From Xenorhabdus doucetiae (lineage in GTDB: Bacteria > Pseudomonadota > Gammaproteobacteria > Enterobacterales > Enterobacteriaceae): a stretch of 64,000 nt of DNA. Where the stretch lies: positions 2,790,001-2,854,000 of the forward strand of contig NZ_FO704550.1 in NCBI RefSeq assembly GCF_000968195.1. Reading direction: 5' to 3'. Each line of letters opens with the position of its first letter. Position 1 is the first letter of the stretch. The notes beneath the pieces are model-generated. The model was not told the DNA's origin. It saw nothing but the letters and a program-made list of their open reading frames with translations, and did not search any database. Below are positions 37,022-45,528 of this stretch, in pieces. The translations under genes and the position numbers were made by a program.

Positions 37022-37101
37022 ACTTCAAGTTGCCGCTCGTAAGACGAAAACAACTGATTATCTCCCCGCAACGCGGGGAGATAATCAATGTATCTTGAAG
37101 T
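37022..37101. repeat. Dispersed palindromic repeat, copy 2
   Basis: Outer arms ACTTCAAG (37022-37029) and CTTGAAGT (37094-37101) enclose GATTATCTCCCCGC (37056-37069) and GCGGGGAGATAATC (37073-37086), a perfect 14-bp stem with a 3-nt loop. The core and the left arm match the element at 10858-10901. It lies in the purF-ubiX spacer, so it would appear in a read-through transcript as a strong hairpin. Confidence 0.75.
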
Positions 37102-37133
37102 ACGACGATATAGCCAGAATCTCAGAGGAAAAC

Positions 37134-37724
37134 ATGAAAAAATTGATTGTCGGGCTGACCGGAGCAAGTGGTGCGATTTATGGTGTCAGGTTACTGCAAG
37201 TTTTGCAGTCAGTAGAGGGCATTGAAACGCATTTGGTCATTAGCCAATCGGCTCGGCAGACTCTGGCATTGGAGACGGATTATACTTTGCGAGAGGTACA
37301 GGCGCTGGCTGATGTTGTCCATGACAATCGTGATATTGCCGCCGCCATTTCCTCTGGATCTTTTAAAACATTGGGTATGGTCATTTTGCCCTGTTCCATA
37401 AAAACCCTGTCAGGTATTGTGCATAGCTACACGGATGGCTTAATGACCCGTGCCGCAGATGTGGTTTTAAAAGAGCATCGCAAGTTAGTGTTGGGGGTAA
37501 GAGAAACCCCCTTACACTTGGGGCATCTGAGATTAATGCTACAGGCAGCAGAAATTGGGGCGGTGATCATGCCGCCTGTTCCCGCATTCTATCATCGCCC
37601 TGAACATATTCAGGATATCATCGACCAGACGGTTAACCGTGTGCTTGATCAGTTCGATATTGACTTGCCAGAAGATCTGTTTAGCCGTTGGCAGGGAGCT
37701 AAACCCATTGGGGATAGTGACTAA
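37134..37724 (+). CDS. ubiX: UbiX, flavin prenyltransferase
   Basis: The 196-residue enzyme makes prenylated FMN, the cofactor of the decarboxylase UbiD in ubiquinone synthesis. The start is the ATG at 37134, with AGAGGAA upstream; farther in-frame codons run through the palindromic repeat. Family motifs are LTGASGAIYGVRLLQVL near residue 8, SSGSFKTLGMVILPCS near residue 82, and ETPLHLGHLRLMLQA near residue 124. It follows purF, as in E. coli, but the argT-hisJQMP genes usually next are absent. Confidence 0.95.
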   Translation: MKKLIVGLTGASGAIYGVRLLQVLQSVEGIETHLVISQSARQTLALETDYTLREVQALADVVHDNRDIAAAISSGSFKTLGMVILPCSIKTLSGIVHSYTDGLMTRAADVVLKEHRKLVLGVRETPLHLGHLRLMLQAAEIGAVIMPPVPAFYHRPEHIQDIIDQTVNRVLDQFDIDLPEDLFSRWQGAKPIGDSD

Positions 37725-37729
37725 GTGAT

Positions 37730-37766
37730 AATGATGCTGTTGCGAATCAATCACAACAGTATCATT
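37730..37766. terminator. Hairpin between convergent ubiX and yfcH
   Basis: AATGATGCTGTTG (37730-37742) pairs with CAACAGTATCATT (37754-37766), 13 bp with one G-U pair and an 11-nt loop. There is no T-run, so any termination role is tentative. Confidence 0.5.
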
Positions 37767-37785
37767 AGATCGGCGGAGACAAAAA

Positions 37786-38700
37786 TTAGCCTGCATGGTC
37801 TTTTGCTTTTATGACATCTTGCAAGGCTTCTTCCAGTTGAAAATAACGGAAACCAAATCCCGCTTCTTCCAGCTTCTGAGGGATAGCTTGTTGACCACCT
37901 AAAACTAATTCTGCGGCTTCTCCCATCATCGCTTTTAATACAAAGGCGGGAATGCGCATAAAAGCCGGGCGGTGCAATACACCTGCGAGTGTGGCACTAA
38001 ACAGCTCATTATGGACAGGATAAGGCGATGTCATATTAAAGGGGCCCTGTAGCCCAGGTGATACCAACAAGTAATAGATACCATTAACCATGTCATCAAT
38101 GTGTATCCACGGCATATACTGCTTACCATTGCCGATTGCGCCACCTAAACCCAACCGGAACAGTGGCAGCATTTTTTGCAGCGCCCCGCCTTTTGGTGCC
38201 AATACAATGCCCGTGCGTAACAAGCATACACGGGTTTTATCACTTTTGGCCTGTAAAGCAAGCTGCTCCCAACGTTCACAAAGCTGATGGGCAAATTCAT
38301 TGTGTGGGAGATCGCTTTCGGTAACGACGGATTGCCCTTGATCGCCATAATAGCCAACGGCTGAACCGGAAATAAATACCGATGGTGGAGACTCACTGGC
38401 CTTAATGAGATTGCTCAATTGTGCCGTAATTTGCCAGCGGCTTTGGCAAAGTTTCCTTTTTTGTTTCGGTGTCCATCGCTTATTGACAATAGGCTCGCCA
38501 GCAAGATTAATAACCGCATCAAAGCCGTTGAGATCGCGCTGGTCATTTAATGTTATCCAGCATTCAACGCGATCAGAAAACAGAGAATACACTTTTTGTG
38601 GTGAACGACTCAAAATGGTGACGGAATGGGAGAGCGAAAGGAGTTGGCAGATCAAGTGATGACCAATCAACCCGGTTCCCCCCGTAATTAAGATACGCAT
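37786..38700 (-). CDS. yfcH: YfcH, SDR39U1-type epimerase family protein
   Basis: The 304-residue protein is an atypical short-chain dehydrogenase/reductase. The NADP-binding motif ITGGTGLIGHHL is at residue 5, and VFISGSAVGYYGDQG with the YG catalytic Tyr region lies near residue 107. The C-terminal LGGQQAIPQKLEEAGFGFRY is typical of the family (DUF1731). The ATG at 38700 follows a GGGGTGG stretch. Its substrate is unknown. It converges with ubiX. Confidence 0.9.
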   Translation of the reverse strand: MRILITGGTGLIGHHLICQLLSLSHSVTILSRSPQKVYSLFSDRVECWITLNDQRDLNGFDAVINLAGEPIVNKRWTPKQKRKLCQSRWQITAQLSNLIKASESPPSVFISGSAVGYYGDQGQSVVTESDLPHNEFAHQLCERWEQLALQAKSDKTRVCLLRTGIVLAPKGGALQKMLPLFRLGLGGAIGNGKQYMPWIHIDDMVNGIYYLLVSPGLQGPFNMTSPYPVHNELFSATLAGVLHRPAFMRIPAFVLKAMMGEAAELVLGGQQAIPQKLEEAGFGFRYFQLEEALQDVIKAKDHAG

Positions 38701-38777
38701 AGCCACCCCCTGTAACAAAAGGTAATCGTGTATTTGACTATAACAAGGGATGACTTAAGTGACAGCGAAATATGCTG

Positions 38778-39419
38778 CTATCTGTTATCAATATCAAGTT
38801 TTATACTTTCATAGGCGGCTTGTGTCGCAGGGCGTTGCCTGATCTTATCCAGCCATTTTGCAACCGCAGGATAAGCCTGCAAATCGATTTTTTGGTGTTC
38901 ATAGCATTTTGCCCACGGATAAGTGGCGATATCAGCAATGCTATACTCGTTTCCACCAAGATAGGCGGTTTTTTCCAGTTGGGTATTTAGCACCTTATAT
39001 AAACGCTTTGATTCTTCCACATAGCGATTAATGGCATAGGGAACAACTTCTGGAGCATAGTGATTGAAATGGTGATTTTGACCGAGCATGGGGCCAAAGC
39101 CGGCAACCTGCCAAAACAGCCATTGCAATTGTTCGGTACGTTCACGCAAATCTTGACTTAATAGCTGGCCTGTTTTGTTTGCCAGATAAAGTAAAATGGC
39201 ACCTGATTCGAAGATAGAGATAGGTTCTCCCCCGCCGGTGGGTTGATGATCGACAATGGCCGGGATCTTGTTATTGGGAGCGATGGCAAGAAATTCAGGT
39301 TTGAACTGTTCGCCGGTATTGATATTGATCGGGTGGATGGTGTAAGGAATGCCGACTTCTTCAAGAAAAAGGGTGATCTTATAGCCATTTGGGGTTGGAG
39401 CATAGTATAGATCTATCAT
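38778..39419 (-). CDS. yfcG: YfcG, glutathione transferase-like disulfide bond reductase
   Basis: The 213-residue protein belongs to the Nu-class glutathione transferases. The N-terminal thioredoxin fold begins MIDLYYAPTPNGYKITLFLEE, with the glutathione-contacting NNKIPAIVDH near residue 48 and ESGAILLYLA near residue 71. LGQNHHFNHYAPE near residue 113 is diagnostic of YfcG. The E. coli enzyme reduces disulfides with two bound glutathiones. AGAGG precedes the ATG. Confidence 0.92.
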   Translation of the reverse strand: MIDLYYAPTPNGYKITLFLEEVGIPYTIHPININTGEQFKPEFLAIAPNNKIPAIVDHQPTGGGEPISIFESGAILLYLANKTGQLLSQDLRERTEQLQWLFWQVAGFGPMLGQNHHFNHYAPEVVPYAINRYVEESKRLYKVLNTQLEKTAYLGGNEYSIADIATYPWAKCYEHQKIDLQAYPAVAKWLDKIRQRPATQAAYESIKLDIDNR

Positions 39420-39546
39420 ATAACCTCTAGTAATAATAACTGATAAAAAATGTACCAGAGTTACCTTACCACCGTTTGTCGATAAAATGTTATAAATTTA
39501 CTGCAAAAACTAACAGGTAACGCATTGATAGAAGGCTTTTAGGATA

Positions 39547-40074
39547 ATGAAAGAAAAACCAACAAACATTGAATGGATTGATATCGTCAATGAAGACAAT
39601 GAAGTCATCGCGCAATCGACTCGTCAGCAGATGAGAGCACAGAACTTGAGGCATCGTGCAACTTATATTGTCGTACATGATGGAATGGGCAAAATACTGG
39701 TTCAGCACCGTACAGAAACGAAAGATTTTTATCCGGGAAAATTAGATGCAACGGCAGGTGGTGTTGTGACGCAGGGCGAAACTTTTCTTGATGCTGCCAA
39801 GCGGGAAGCTGAAGAGGAGTTGGGGATTGCAGGCGTTCCTTTTGCCGAACATGGTCTTTTCTACTATGAAGAGGACACTTGCCGGATATGGGGTGGTTTG
39901 TTCAGTTGTGTTAGTCATGGCCCATTTGCTTTGCAGGAAGAAGAAGTCACCGCAGTTTACTGGTTAACGCCGGAAGAAATTACCGCCCGTTGTGATGAAT
40001 TCACCCAAGATTCACTAAAAGCGCTCTCTTTATGGTTGGCGCGTAACAATCAAATAGAATCGTTTTTAAATTAA
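39547..40074 (+). CDS. yfcD: YfcD, Nudix hydrolase
   Basis: The 175-residue protein has the Nudix box GGVVTQGETFLDAAKREAEEELG near residue 77 (GX5EX7REUXEEXGU form). The sequence around it resembles isopentenyl-diphosphate isomerase-type Nudix proteins, as in E. coli YfcD. Its substrate is unknown. AGGATA precedes the ATG. A Rho-independent terminator follows about 125 bp downstream. Confidence 0.9.
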   Translation: MKEKPTNIEWIDIVNEDNEVIAQSTRQQMRAQNLRHRATYIVVHDGMGKILVQHRTETKDFYPGKLDATAGGVVTQGETFLDAAKREAEEELGIAGVPFAEHGLFYYEEDTCRIWGGLFSCVSHGPFALQEEEVTAVYWLTPEEITARCDEFTQDSLKALSLWLARNNQIESFLN

Positions 40075-40198
40075 AGAAGAGTGTTTATGGATTAAAGAGT
40101 TGATATGGAAAAGCTCATGTATTCTGTGCTTGATAAGTATGGTGATATTTATTGCAGGGATAAAGATTTTCCATTGGTATTAAGGAATTATTTAAAAC

Positions 40199-40236
40199 AG
40201 GGGTGTGTATATTTACGATACCTACCCCTTGTTTTA
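40199..40236 (+). terminator. Terminator downstream of yfcD
   Basis: AGGGGTGTGTAT (40199-40210) pairs with ATACCTACCCCT (40218-40229) except for one mismatch and one wobble. TGTTTT follows. Between yfcD and this hairpin I see no gene I can support. Confidence 0.6.
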
Positions 40237-40268
40237 ATTGGTCTTAATTTATTATTTCACTTTTTCTT

Positions 40269-40895
40269 TTATTGATGGTCAGAAAATTTTTCCAAAAAGA
40301 ATTTAAAGTGATAGCCATCTGCTTTTTCAAACCGCATATGGGGCGGTTTTGTCTCATCATAAGCAACAATATCAAGGTCAGTACCATTATATTGAAAATA
40401 GACTGCACCTTGAGTAACAGGAATATTACTCTGATTAAATATCACGACGGACGTAACGTATAGCTGATGATCTTTTGGTATTAGACCAACAATTTCATAA
40501 TCCCCATCTGAATAACAATCTACTGCGTTGGGGATGGTATAAGTTTGGATATGTGCTCTGAATCTTTGATTTACACCTGATTCGTTAATTAATTTTACTG
40601 CCAGTAGATCACGGTTTGAAGGCGATACAATAAACTTTGTTAATCCTTGAATATCGCTGATATCGGGTTGGCTTGTATCCCATTCACGATAAATTTGCCC
40701 AGGCTCACTGTCAGTGCTATGTCGCCAGGCGAATATGATAGAGCCTGTTCCAATTTCAACGGAAAAAAATTTATCGTTTAATGGTGTACCCGCTAAATTG
40801 ACTTCTGTACTATTTTCTGGATATTCATAGGAAGAACCCGCATAATTTTTTTGCGTATAAAATATAGCGCCATTAGTTAATTTTTCTTTGGACAT
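40269..40895 (-). CDS. Beta/gamma-crystallin-like protein of unknown function
   Basis: The 208-residue protein is not one I can name. Residues about 8-60 have the pattern of a beta/gamma-crystallin Greek key: AIFYTQKNYAGSSYEYP, then LNDKFFSVEIGTGSIIFAW, with the aromatic-x5-Gly spacing and the conserved LND/S of that fold. The remainder (about 85-208) is predicted beta-rich without a recognised motif. There is no signal peptide or membrane segment. AAGGAT lies before the ATG. A TTGACA box (minus strand, at 40960-40965) stands upstream with a weak TATTCT 16 nt later. Proteins of this fold in insect-associated bacteria may be structural, secreted or toxin-related, but nothing here fixes a role. 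Confidence 0.65.
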   Translation of the reverse strand: MSKEKLTNGAIFYTQKNYAGSSYEYPENSTEVNLAGTPLNDKFFSVEIGTGSIIFAWRHSTDSEPGQIYREWDTSQPDISDIQGLTKFIVSPSNRDLLAVKLINESGVNQRFRAHIQTYTIPNAVDCYSDGDYEIVGLIPKDHQLYVTSVVIFNQSNIPVTQGAVYFQYNGTDLDIVAYDETKPPHMRFEKADGYHFKFFLEKFSDHQ

Positions 40896-41103
40896 AATAG
40901 GTTTTATCCTTATGTTCGGTTACCAAGTTAAATAACTAGAATAAGAGGATTGGTTTATATGTCAAGATAATGGGCGGCTCTTATATTGAGTGTTGTCTTT
41001 AAAAAACATTCATGTTTGATTTTATGTTGTATTATATTAATAAATGATGGCGTTTAAATTTGTAATGTTTTTTTGCTCTGTTTTTTATAACCGCACTGTT
41101 TAT

Positions 41104-41316
41104 TCAAATAAATAATACTTGATTGTGTTGCCCCGCTTCCAGTTGATCAAAAAAGTCATCACCATTGACCCGCTTGCCTGCTTCCATATCCGCTTTGGCT
41201 TGAATTGCCCTTAATTGCAACAATTGCAATTTGAATAATTCGACACTTTGATATTCATCCATAGAAACAACTACCGCGACGGGTTTACCGTTCTTATTTT
41301 CCGATAACGAAAAAAC
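41104..41316 (-). pseudogene. 5'-truncated Phd/YefM-type antitoxin remnant
   Basis: Reading the minus strand from about 41316 to the stop at 41104 gives VFSLSENKNGKPVAVVVSMD, then EYQSVELFKLQLLQLRAIQA and a tail ending DDFFDQLEAGQHNQVLFI. The NGKPVAVVVSMDEYQ stretch is the hallmark of Phd/YefM antitoxins, and the acidic tail is where they bind toxin. About 20 N-terminal residues, the DNA-binding part, are missing: the frame runs into the NRPS terminator instead. No toxin gene is adjacent. An internal ATG at 41262 could still yield a 52-residue C-terminal peptide. The break coincides with the edge of the NRPS cluster. Confidence 0.7.
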
Positions 41317-41338
41317 CTCGTTAAAAATAACGAGGTTT
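41306..41338 (-). terminator. Rho-independent terminator of the NRPS operon
   Basis: AAACCTCGTTA (41313-41323) and TAACGAGGTTT (41328-41338) form a perfect 11-bp stem with a 4-nt loop. On the minus strand it is followed by TTTTTTCG. It lies 35 bp after the paxC stop. Confidence 0.9.
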
Positions 41339-41372
41339 ATTATCAGATAAGGCTGCCAGAAACGTTGTGGGG

Positions 41373-44102
41373 TTATTTACCTGATTTATTCACCCCGGCT
41401 ATAGCCGATGCTAAACCTTGTACAAAAGGTTGACGCATAAGGGTGATGTGATCACCCGATAACGTTTCGGAAATAACTTCCCCAGTCACCAGCGCTTCCC
41501 ATCCATCAATCATGCTCTCGGCAGAGATATCGTGTGCTTCGTACTGTTGATTATCGCTGGCCAGAAACAGGTGGAGTGTCCCGGTATAGCGCTCTTGCGG
41601 CTGATAAGTCGTCAAAGAGTGAGCCTTGAACACGCTTAAATAGGTGGCGATTTCCTTAGGTTCAACTTGAGGCGGTAACAGTTCCTCTTCAATCAAACGA
41701 AGTCGCAAGCTATCGAATTGCTCTTCTTCTGTTATGGATTGGAATTCTTCCTCGGTAAAGTTTTCTTCTGCGCCCGCCAATGCCGCCAGCACATTGCCAA
41801 ACTCGGCCAGCCAGCGGCTGTCAGACCATTCGGACTCGACCCTTTGGGTTAAGCTCTCAAGGGGCGATTCGCTATCGACTACAGCCAGTAAGCCAATGTT
41901 TTCCCCCTGTTGGACAAGCTGTCGCGCCATTTCGAATGCAAGCCAGCCACCGAAAGAGTGCCCGCCCAGGTAATAAGGGCCGTTTGGCTGCACTTTCTTA
42001 AGGGAGTCGATCATGATGCCGGCCATTGCCTCAAGGCTTTGTGGGGGAGCGCTGCGCCCATCCAACTCTGGCGATTGCATGCCCCAAACGGAGTAAGTCC
42101 CTTCCAGTGCGGTCGCCAATTCCCGCAAATAGAGCACATGCCCTCCGGCACCGGGCGCAAAGAACAGCGGCGTTGCTTTGAGGTTCCGTGACAGACCAAC
42201 CATCGCACCAACAGCGATATTATCTTGATCTTCAATGGCGCTGGCTTGATCTTTGATGGTCGTAAATGTCATTAATCTCGCCATCATATTCTGCGGAAGC
42301 CCCAGTTTTTCGACCGCCAAAGAGCCGGCTTTCAGGATCAGCAACGAATGCCCGCCCAATTCAAAGAAATGGTCATGGCGGCTGACACGTTCTAACCCAA
42401 GCAGCTCTTGCCAGATCTGAGCCAGTGCCGTTTCAATCTCGCCTTGGGGCGCTTCATAATCGCGAACCACAATGGCGGATTGATCGGGAGCAGGGAATGC
42501 CTGACGGTCGATTTTGCCATTAGCCGTCAGCGGAAAAGCATCAAGGGTGACAAATGCGCTCGGCAGCATATATTCGGCAAGATGTTGAGCGAGTTGCTGA
42601 CGCAGTGCACTGGGGCTCAGTTTTACCCCGGATTGAGGCTGAATATAGGCGATGAGACGCTTATCATCGGGTGCAGTTTCCCGCACAAGGACAATCGCTT
42701 CCTGCACGCCCTGACACTGCACCAGGCGGGTTTCGATTTCCCCCAGTTCAATGCGGAATCCACGCAGCTTAACCTGAAAATCGTTGCGTCCCAGATACTC
42801 AATCGTGCCATTGGGCAACCAGCGCCCCAGATCCCCGGTTTTGTACATGCGTGCATCGGGTTGTTGGCTGAACGGATCAGCGACAAATTTCTCGGCGGTT
42901 AAATCGGGGCGGTTCAGATAACCACGGGCAACACCGGCACCACCGATATAGATTTCACCACTGACTCCCAGAGGAACCGGCTTGCCAAAGGTATCCAGAA
43001 TATAAATCCGCGTGTTGGGCAAGGGATAGCCAATCGGGATGTTATCGGTGATATCAGCCAATTGTTGGCCATCGGCTTTGACTGTGCCATCCATTTTTAA
43101 TGTGGTCGCAATCACCGTGGTTTCGGTTGGGCCGTAAGAGTTGATCCAACGGCAAGATTGCGTTGCCGGCATCGATTGCCAGTTCTGTAAATGGCGCAGT
43201 TCCGCTTTTTCTCCGCCGACGATAACCGTGTGCAGGTATTTGCCGAAGCCACTGCGTTCCGCCATCATCTCTTGTACCCATTGATGCCAGAAGGCCGTAG
43301 GCATATCTATAATGGTGATTTTCTGCTCATTTAACAGCTCGACAAACGCTTTATCCGGCACCCTGATATGCGGTGGGCGCAGAACCAGTGTCGCACCGGA
43401 TGCCAGCGTCGGGAAAATATCCGAGACCGAGGTATCAAACGCGATAGTGGCAAATTGCAGGATACGATCCCCCAATTTAGGCTCGCTGGTCTGCTGTTGG
43501 GCATGGATAAAGTTCACCACATTACGGTGCTCCAGCATCACGCCCTTGGGCTGACCTGTCGAGCCGGAGGTATAGATAACATAGGCCAGATGGTGTGGCT
43601 GGAGTCCCATTTGGCGGGCATCAGGGTTATGGTCCGGCTGTTTTGCCACCTGATTTTGGTGGTACTCATCGTCCAGCAACCAGACCGGGATATCTTGGGT
43701 TGGCAAGCGTTCCTGCAAATGTTGCTGAGTCAGCAATAACACCGGCTTGCTGTCTGACAACTGATAGGCCAAGCGTTCGGCCGGGTATTCCGGATCGAGG
43801 GGAACGTAACCCGCACCCGCTTTCAGGATAGCGTACAGGCCGATGATCAGCGCCGGACTGCGATCAACACAGATAGCAATGCGATCATCGGGGCGCACGC
43901 CGGATGCAATCAGATAATGTGCCAGTTGGTTGGCATGGCGGTTCAGTTCTGCATAACTCAGTTCGCTCCCGCCAAATACCAGCGCTACGGCATCCGGTGT
44001 CTGTTCTGCCTGCTGTTCAAACAGTGAGTGGATTAAGGCCGCTTGCGGATGCCCGGCAGCGGTATCATTAAATGTTGCCAGTAATTGCGTGCGCTCTGCC
44101 AA
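41373..44102 (-). CDS. paxC: PaxC fragment 3: A-T-TE, terminal NRPS module (frameshifted from upstream part)
   Basis: This frame encodes 909 residues. An adenylation domain (about 20-510) has a pocket read as D-T-S-D-I-G-S-V-I-K, with an acidic residue (Asp278 in GrsA numbering) suited to Lys/Orn. A carrier domain follows with the phosphopantetheine Ser586 in FFELGGHSLL. A type I thioesterase (about 645-905) has Ser716 in GGHSFGG, Asp743 and His885 and should release, probably cyclise, the peptide. The frame has only a TTG (44102) with no ribosome-binding site. Adding one A at 44133-44134 joins it to the preceding condensation domain with the normal linker PxQPLQSIDILPLAERTQ. I therefore read it as part of one broken paxC. 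The NRPS and domain calls are firm; the paxC name rests on pocket and organism. Confidence 0.85.
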   Translation of the reverse strand: MAERTQLLATFNDTAAGHPQAALIHSLFEQQAEQTPDAVALVFGGSELSYAELNRHANQLAHYLIASGVRPDDRIAICVDRSPALIIGLYAILKAGAGYVPLDPEYPAERLAYQLSDSKPVLLLTQQHLQERLPTQDIPVWLLDDEYHQNQVAKQPDHNPDARQMGLQPHHLAYVIYTSGSTGQPKGVMLEHRNVVNFIHAQQQTSEPKLGDRILQFATIAFDTSVSDIFPTLASGATLVLRPPHIRVPDKAFVELLNEQKITIIDMPTAFWHQWVQEMMAERSGFGKYLHTVIVGGEKAELRHLQNWQSMPATQSCRWINSYGPTETTVIATTLKMDGTVKADGQQLADITDNIPIGYPLPNTRIYILDTFGKPVPLGVSGEIYIGGAGVARGYLNRPDLTAEKFVADPFSQQPDARMYKTGDLGRWLPNGTIEYLGRNDFQVKLRGFRIELGEIETRLVQCQGVQEAIVLVRETAPDDKRLIAYIQPQSGVKLSPSALRQQLAQHLAEYMLPSAFVTLDAFPLTANGKIDRQAFPAPDQSAIVVRDYEAPQGEIETALAQIWQELLGLERVSRHDHFFELGGHSLLILKAGSLAVEKLGLPQNMMARLMTFTTIKDQASAIEDQDNIAVGAMVGLSRNLKATPLFFAPGAGGHVLYLRELATALEGTYSVWGMQSPELDGRSAPPQSLEAMAGIMIDSLKKVQPNGPYYLGGHSFGGWLAFEMARQLVQQGENIGLLAVVDSESPLESLTQRVESEWSDSRWLAEFGNVLAALAGAEENFTEEEFQSITEEEQFDSLRLRLIEEELLPPQVEPKEIATYLSVFKAHSLTTYQPQERYTGTLHLFLASDNQQYEAHDISAESMIDGWEALVTGEVISETLSGDHITLMRQPFVQGLASAIAGVNKSGK

Positions 44103-45469
44103 TGGCAGAATATCGATAGATTGGAGCGGTTGTTAGGATCATGTTGCAGTGCGGCCACAATACCTTTCAGCGCCATGTTGACATAAGCATTAATCCGCAC
44201 CGGATCTACTTTCTGGCTGCATTGCGCGGTAAGCTCGAACCCGTCATCAAAATCATCCACATCCAGCGATAAGGGATAATTGCTGCGCTCTTCGCTGTCC
44301 AACACCTGAATACCTTCCCAGGCGGTTGCCGCGACGTGTTCATCTTCACGCGGGCTGTGGCGGAAATTCAGCAGGCTGTTAAACAGCGGCAGTGACGCCT
44401 GAACCCCGCTGCAACGCTGGGCAATCGCCAGCGGTGTCTGTTCGTGATCCAGTAATTCACTTAAGAATTGATAAGTTTCCTGTACCGCCTGTTTAACGCT
44501 GCGCCCTTGTAACTTAACGCGGACAGGCAGGGTATTGATAAACATACCGAGCACTTCGGATGCCCCGATCCCCCCCTGCAAGCGCCCCAACAGCACAGTG
44601 CCGAACACCACATCGTCACGCCCGCAGAATTGGGCCAGCACGTGTGCCCAAGCCACATGGAACAGCACCGCTGAACTGATGCCTTGCTGACGGGCGCAAT
44701 CCCGGATTTGTTGTGCCAGTGCGTTATCCAGCGTGAAGATATCTTCGACGATGTGATCGTGCTCATCGCGCGGGTTCCCTTGTACATCCAGTAAGCCGAA
44801 CGGCAGCGTGGGCTCTTCCACATCGCCCAGCCGTTGCCGGAAATAGGCTTGATGGGTTTCAATCGGCACTTTACGGATTTGGGCAATAAAATTGCGGTAA
44901 GGCAGCGGCGTCGGCAGCGTCTCTTCTTTGCCCAAGAGCAGGGACTGGACTTCGCTGAACATCATTTCCAGTGACAGATGGTCACAGACCAGATGATGAT
45001 GCAGCAAACTCAGCCACCACCGATCGGCGTCGGGATCGTTGGCGATATAGGCAGCCAGTAACGGCGCTTGGGTAATATCCAGGCGGATTAAATCCGGATC
45101 GGTGAGACGCTGCAATTGCGTTTCGGCGCTTTCGCCGGCGGATAATGAAACCTCAGTAATGGGCAGCGGGGCATGACGGTAGACAACTTGTACCGGTGCC
45201 GGCAGTTCGTGCCAGTGGAAAGCGCTGCGCAGAATGTCATGGCGATTAATCACCTGTTGCAGCGCCTGCAAGAAGCTATCCAGCCGTGTCCGGCGGTCAA
45301 AGTTCATCAGAATATTTTCAAGATAGGTGTCACCGGTTTCTGCCAGCAAATGGTGGAACAGAATCCCTTCCTGCAATGGCCCAAGGGGGTAAATATCCTG
45401 AATATTGGCGACGCCGCCCGGTACGTGGGCCACGATTTGGTCAATTTGGGGCTGCGTTAATGCCACCAA
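44033..45469 (-). CDS. paxC: PaxC fragment 2: dual epimerisation/condensation domain
   Basis: The 478 residues form one condensation domain. DIYPLGPLQEGILFHHLLAETGD near residue 23 contains the HH[IL]xxxxGD signature of dual E/C domains, which epimerise the upstream residue and then condense it. The active-site motif reads HHLVCDH, a form found in this clade instead of HHxxxDG. The last 30 or so residues are out-of-frame sequence after a lost base near 44133. Upstream, the frame stays open to about 45550, where the previous fragment ends; only TTG/GTG codons are available as starts, with no Shine-Dalgarno sequence. It is the C domain of the third PaxC module. Confidence 0.85.
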   Translation of the reverse strand: MVALTQPQIDQIVAHVPGGVANIQDIYPLGPLQEGILFHHLLAETGDTYLENILMNFDRRTRLDSFLQALQQVINRHDILRSAFHWHELPAPVQVVYRHAPLPITEVSLSAGESAETQLQRLTDPDLIRLDITQAPLLAAYIANDPDADRWWLSLLHHHLVCDHLSLEMMFSEVQSLLLGKEETLPTPLPYRNFIAQIRKVPIETHQAYFRQRLGDVEEPTLPFGLLDVQGNPRDEHDHIVEDIFTLDNALAQQIRDCARQQGISSAVLFHVAWAHVLAQFCGRDDVVFGTVLLGRLQGGIGASEVLGMFINTLPVRVKLQGRSVKQAVQETYQFLSELLDHEQTPLAIAQRCSGVQASLPLFNSLLNFRHSPREDEHVAATAWEGIQVLDSEERSNYPLSLDVDDFDDGFELTAQCSQKVDPVRINAYVNMALKGIVAALQHDPNNRSNLSIFCHWQSARNYWQHLMIPLPGIRKRP

Positions 45470-45528
45470 GGGCAGACTATTCGGGGTAATGATCTGGCTG
45501 TCTTCGCGGATCAGATTCGGCGGAATGG

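Noticed and set aside
40105..40275. Plus-strand frame of 56 codons with a hydrophobic end after yfcD
   Set aside because: Its ribosome-binding site is weak and it runs through the likely yfcD terminator (40199-40236) into the end of the opposite gene. A real small membrane protein cannot be excluded.
44102..45469. Natural split into separate PaxC proteins with their own starts
   Set aside because: The only starts are TTG/GTG codons without Shine-Dalgarno sequences, there are no docking segments at the breaks, and both frames join perfectly after a one-base correction.
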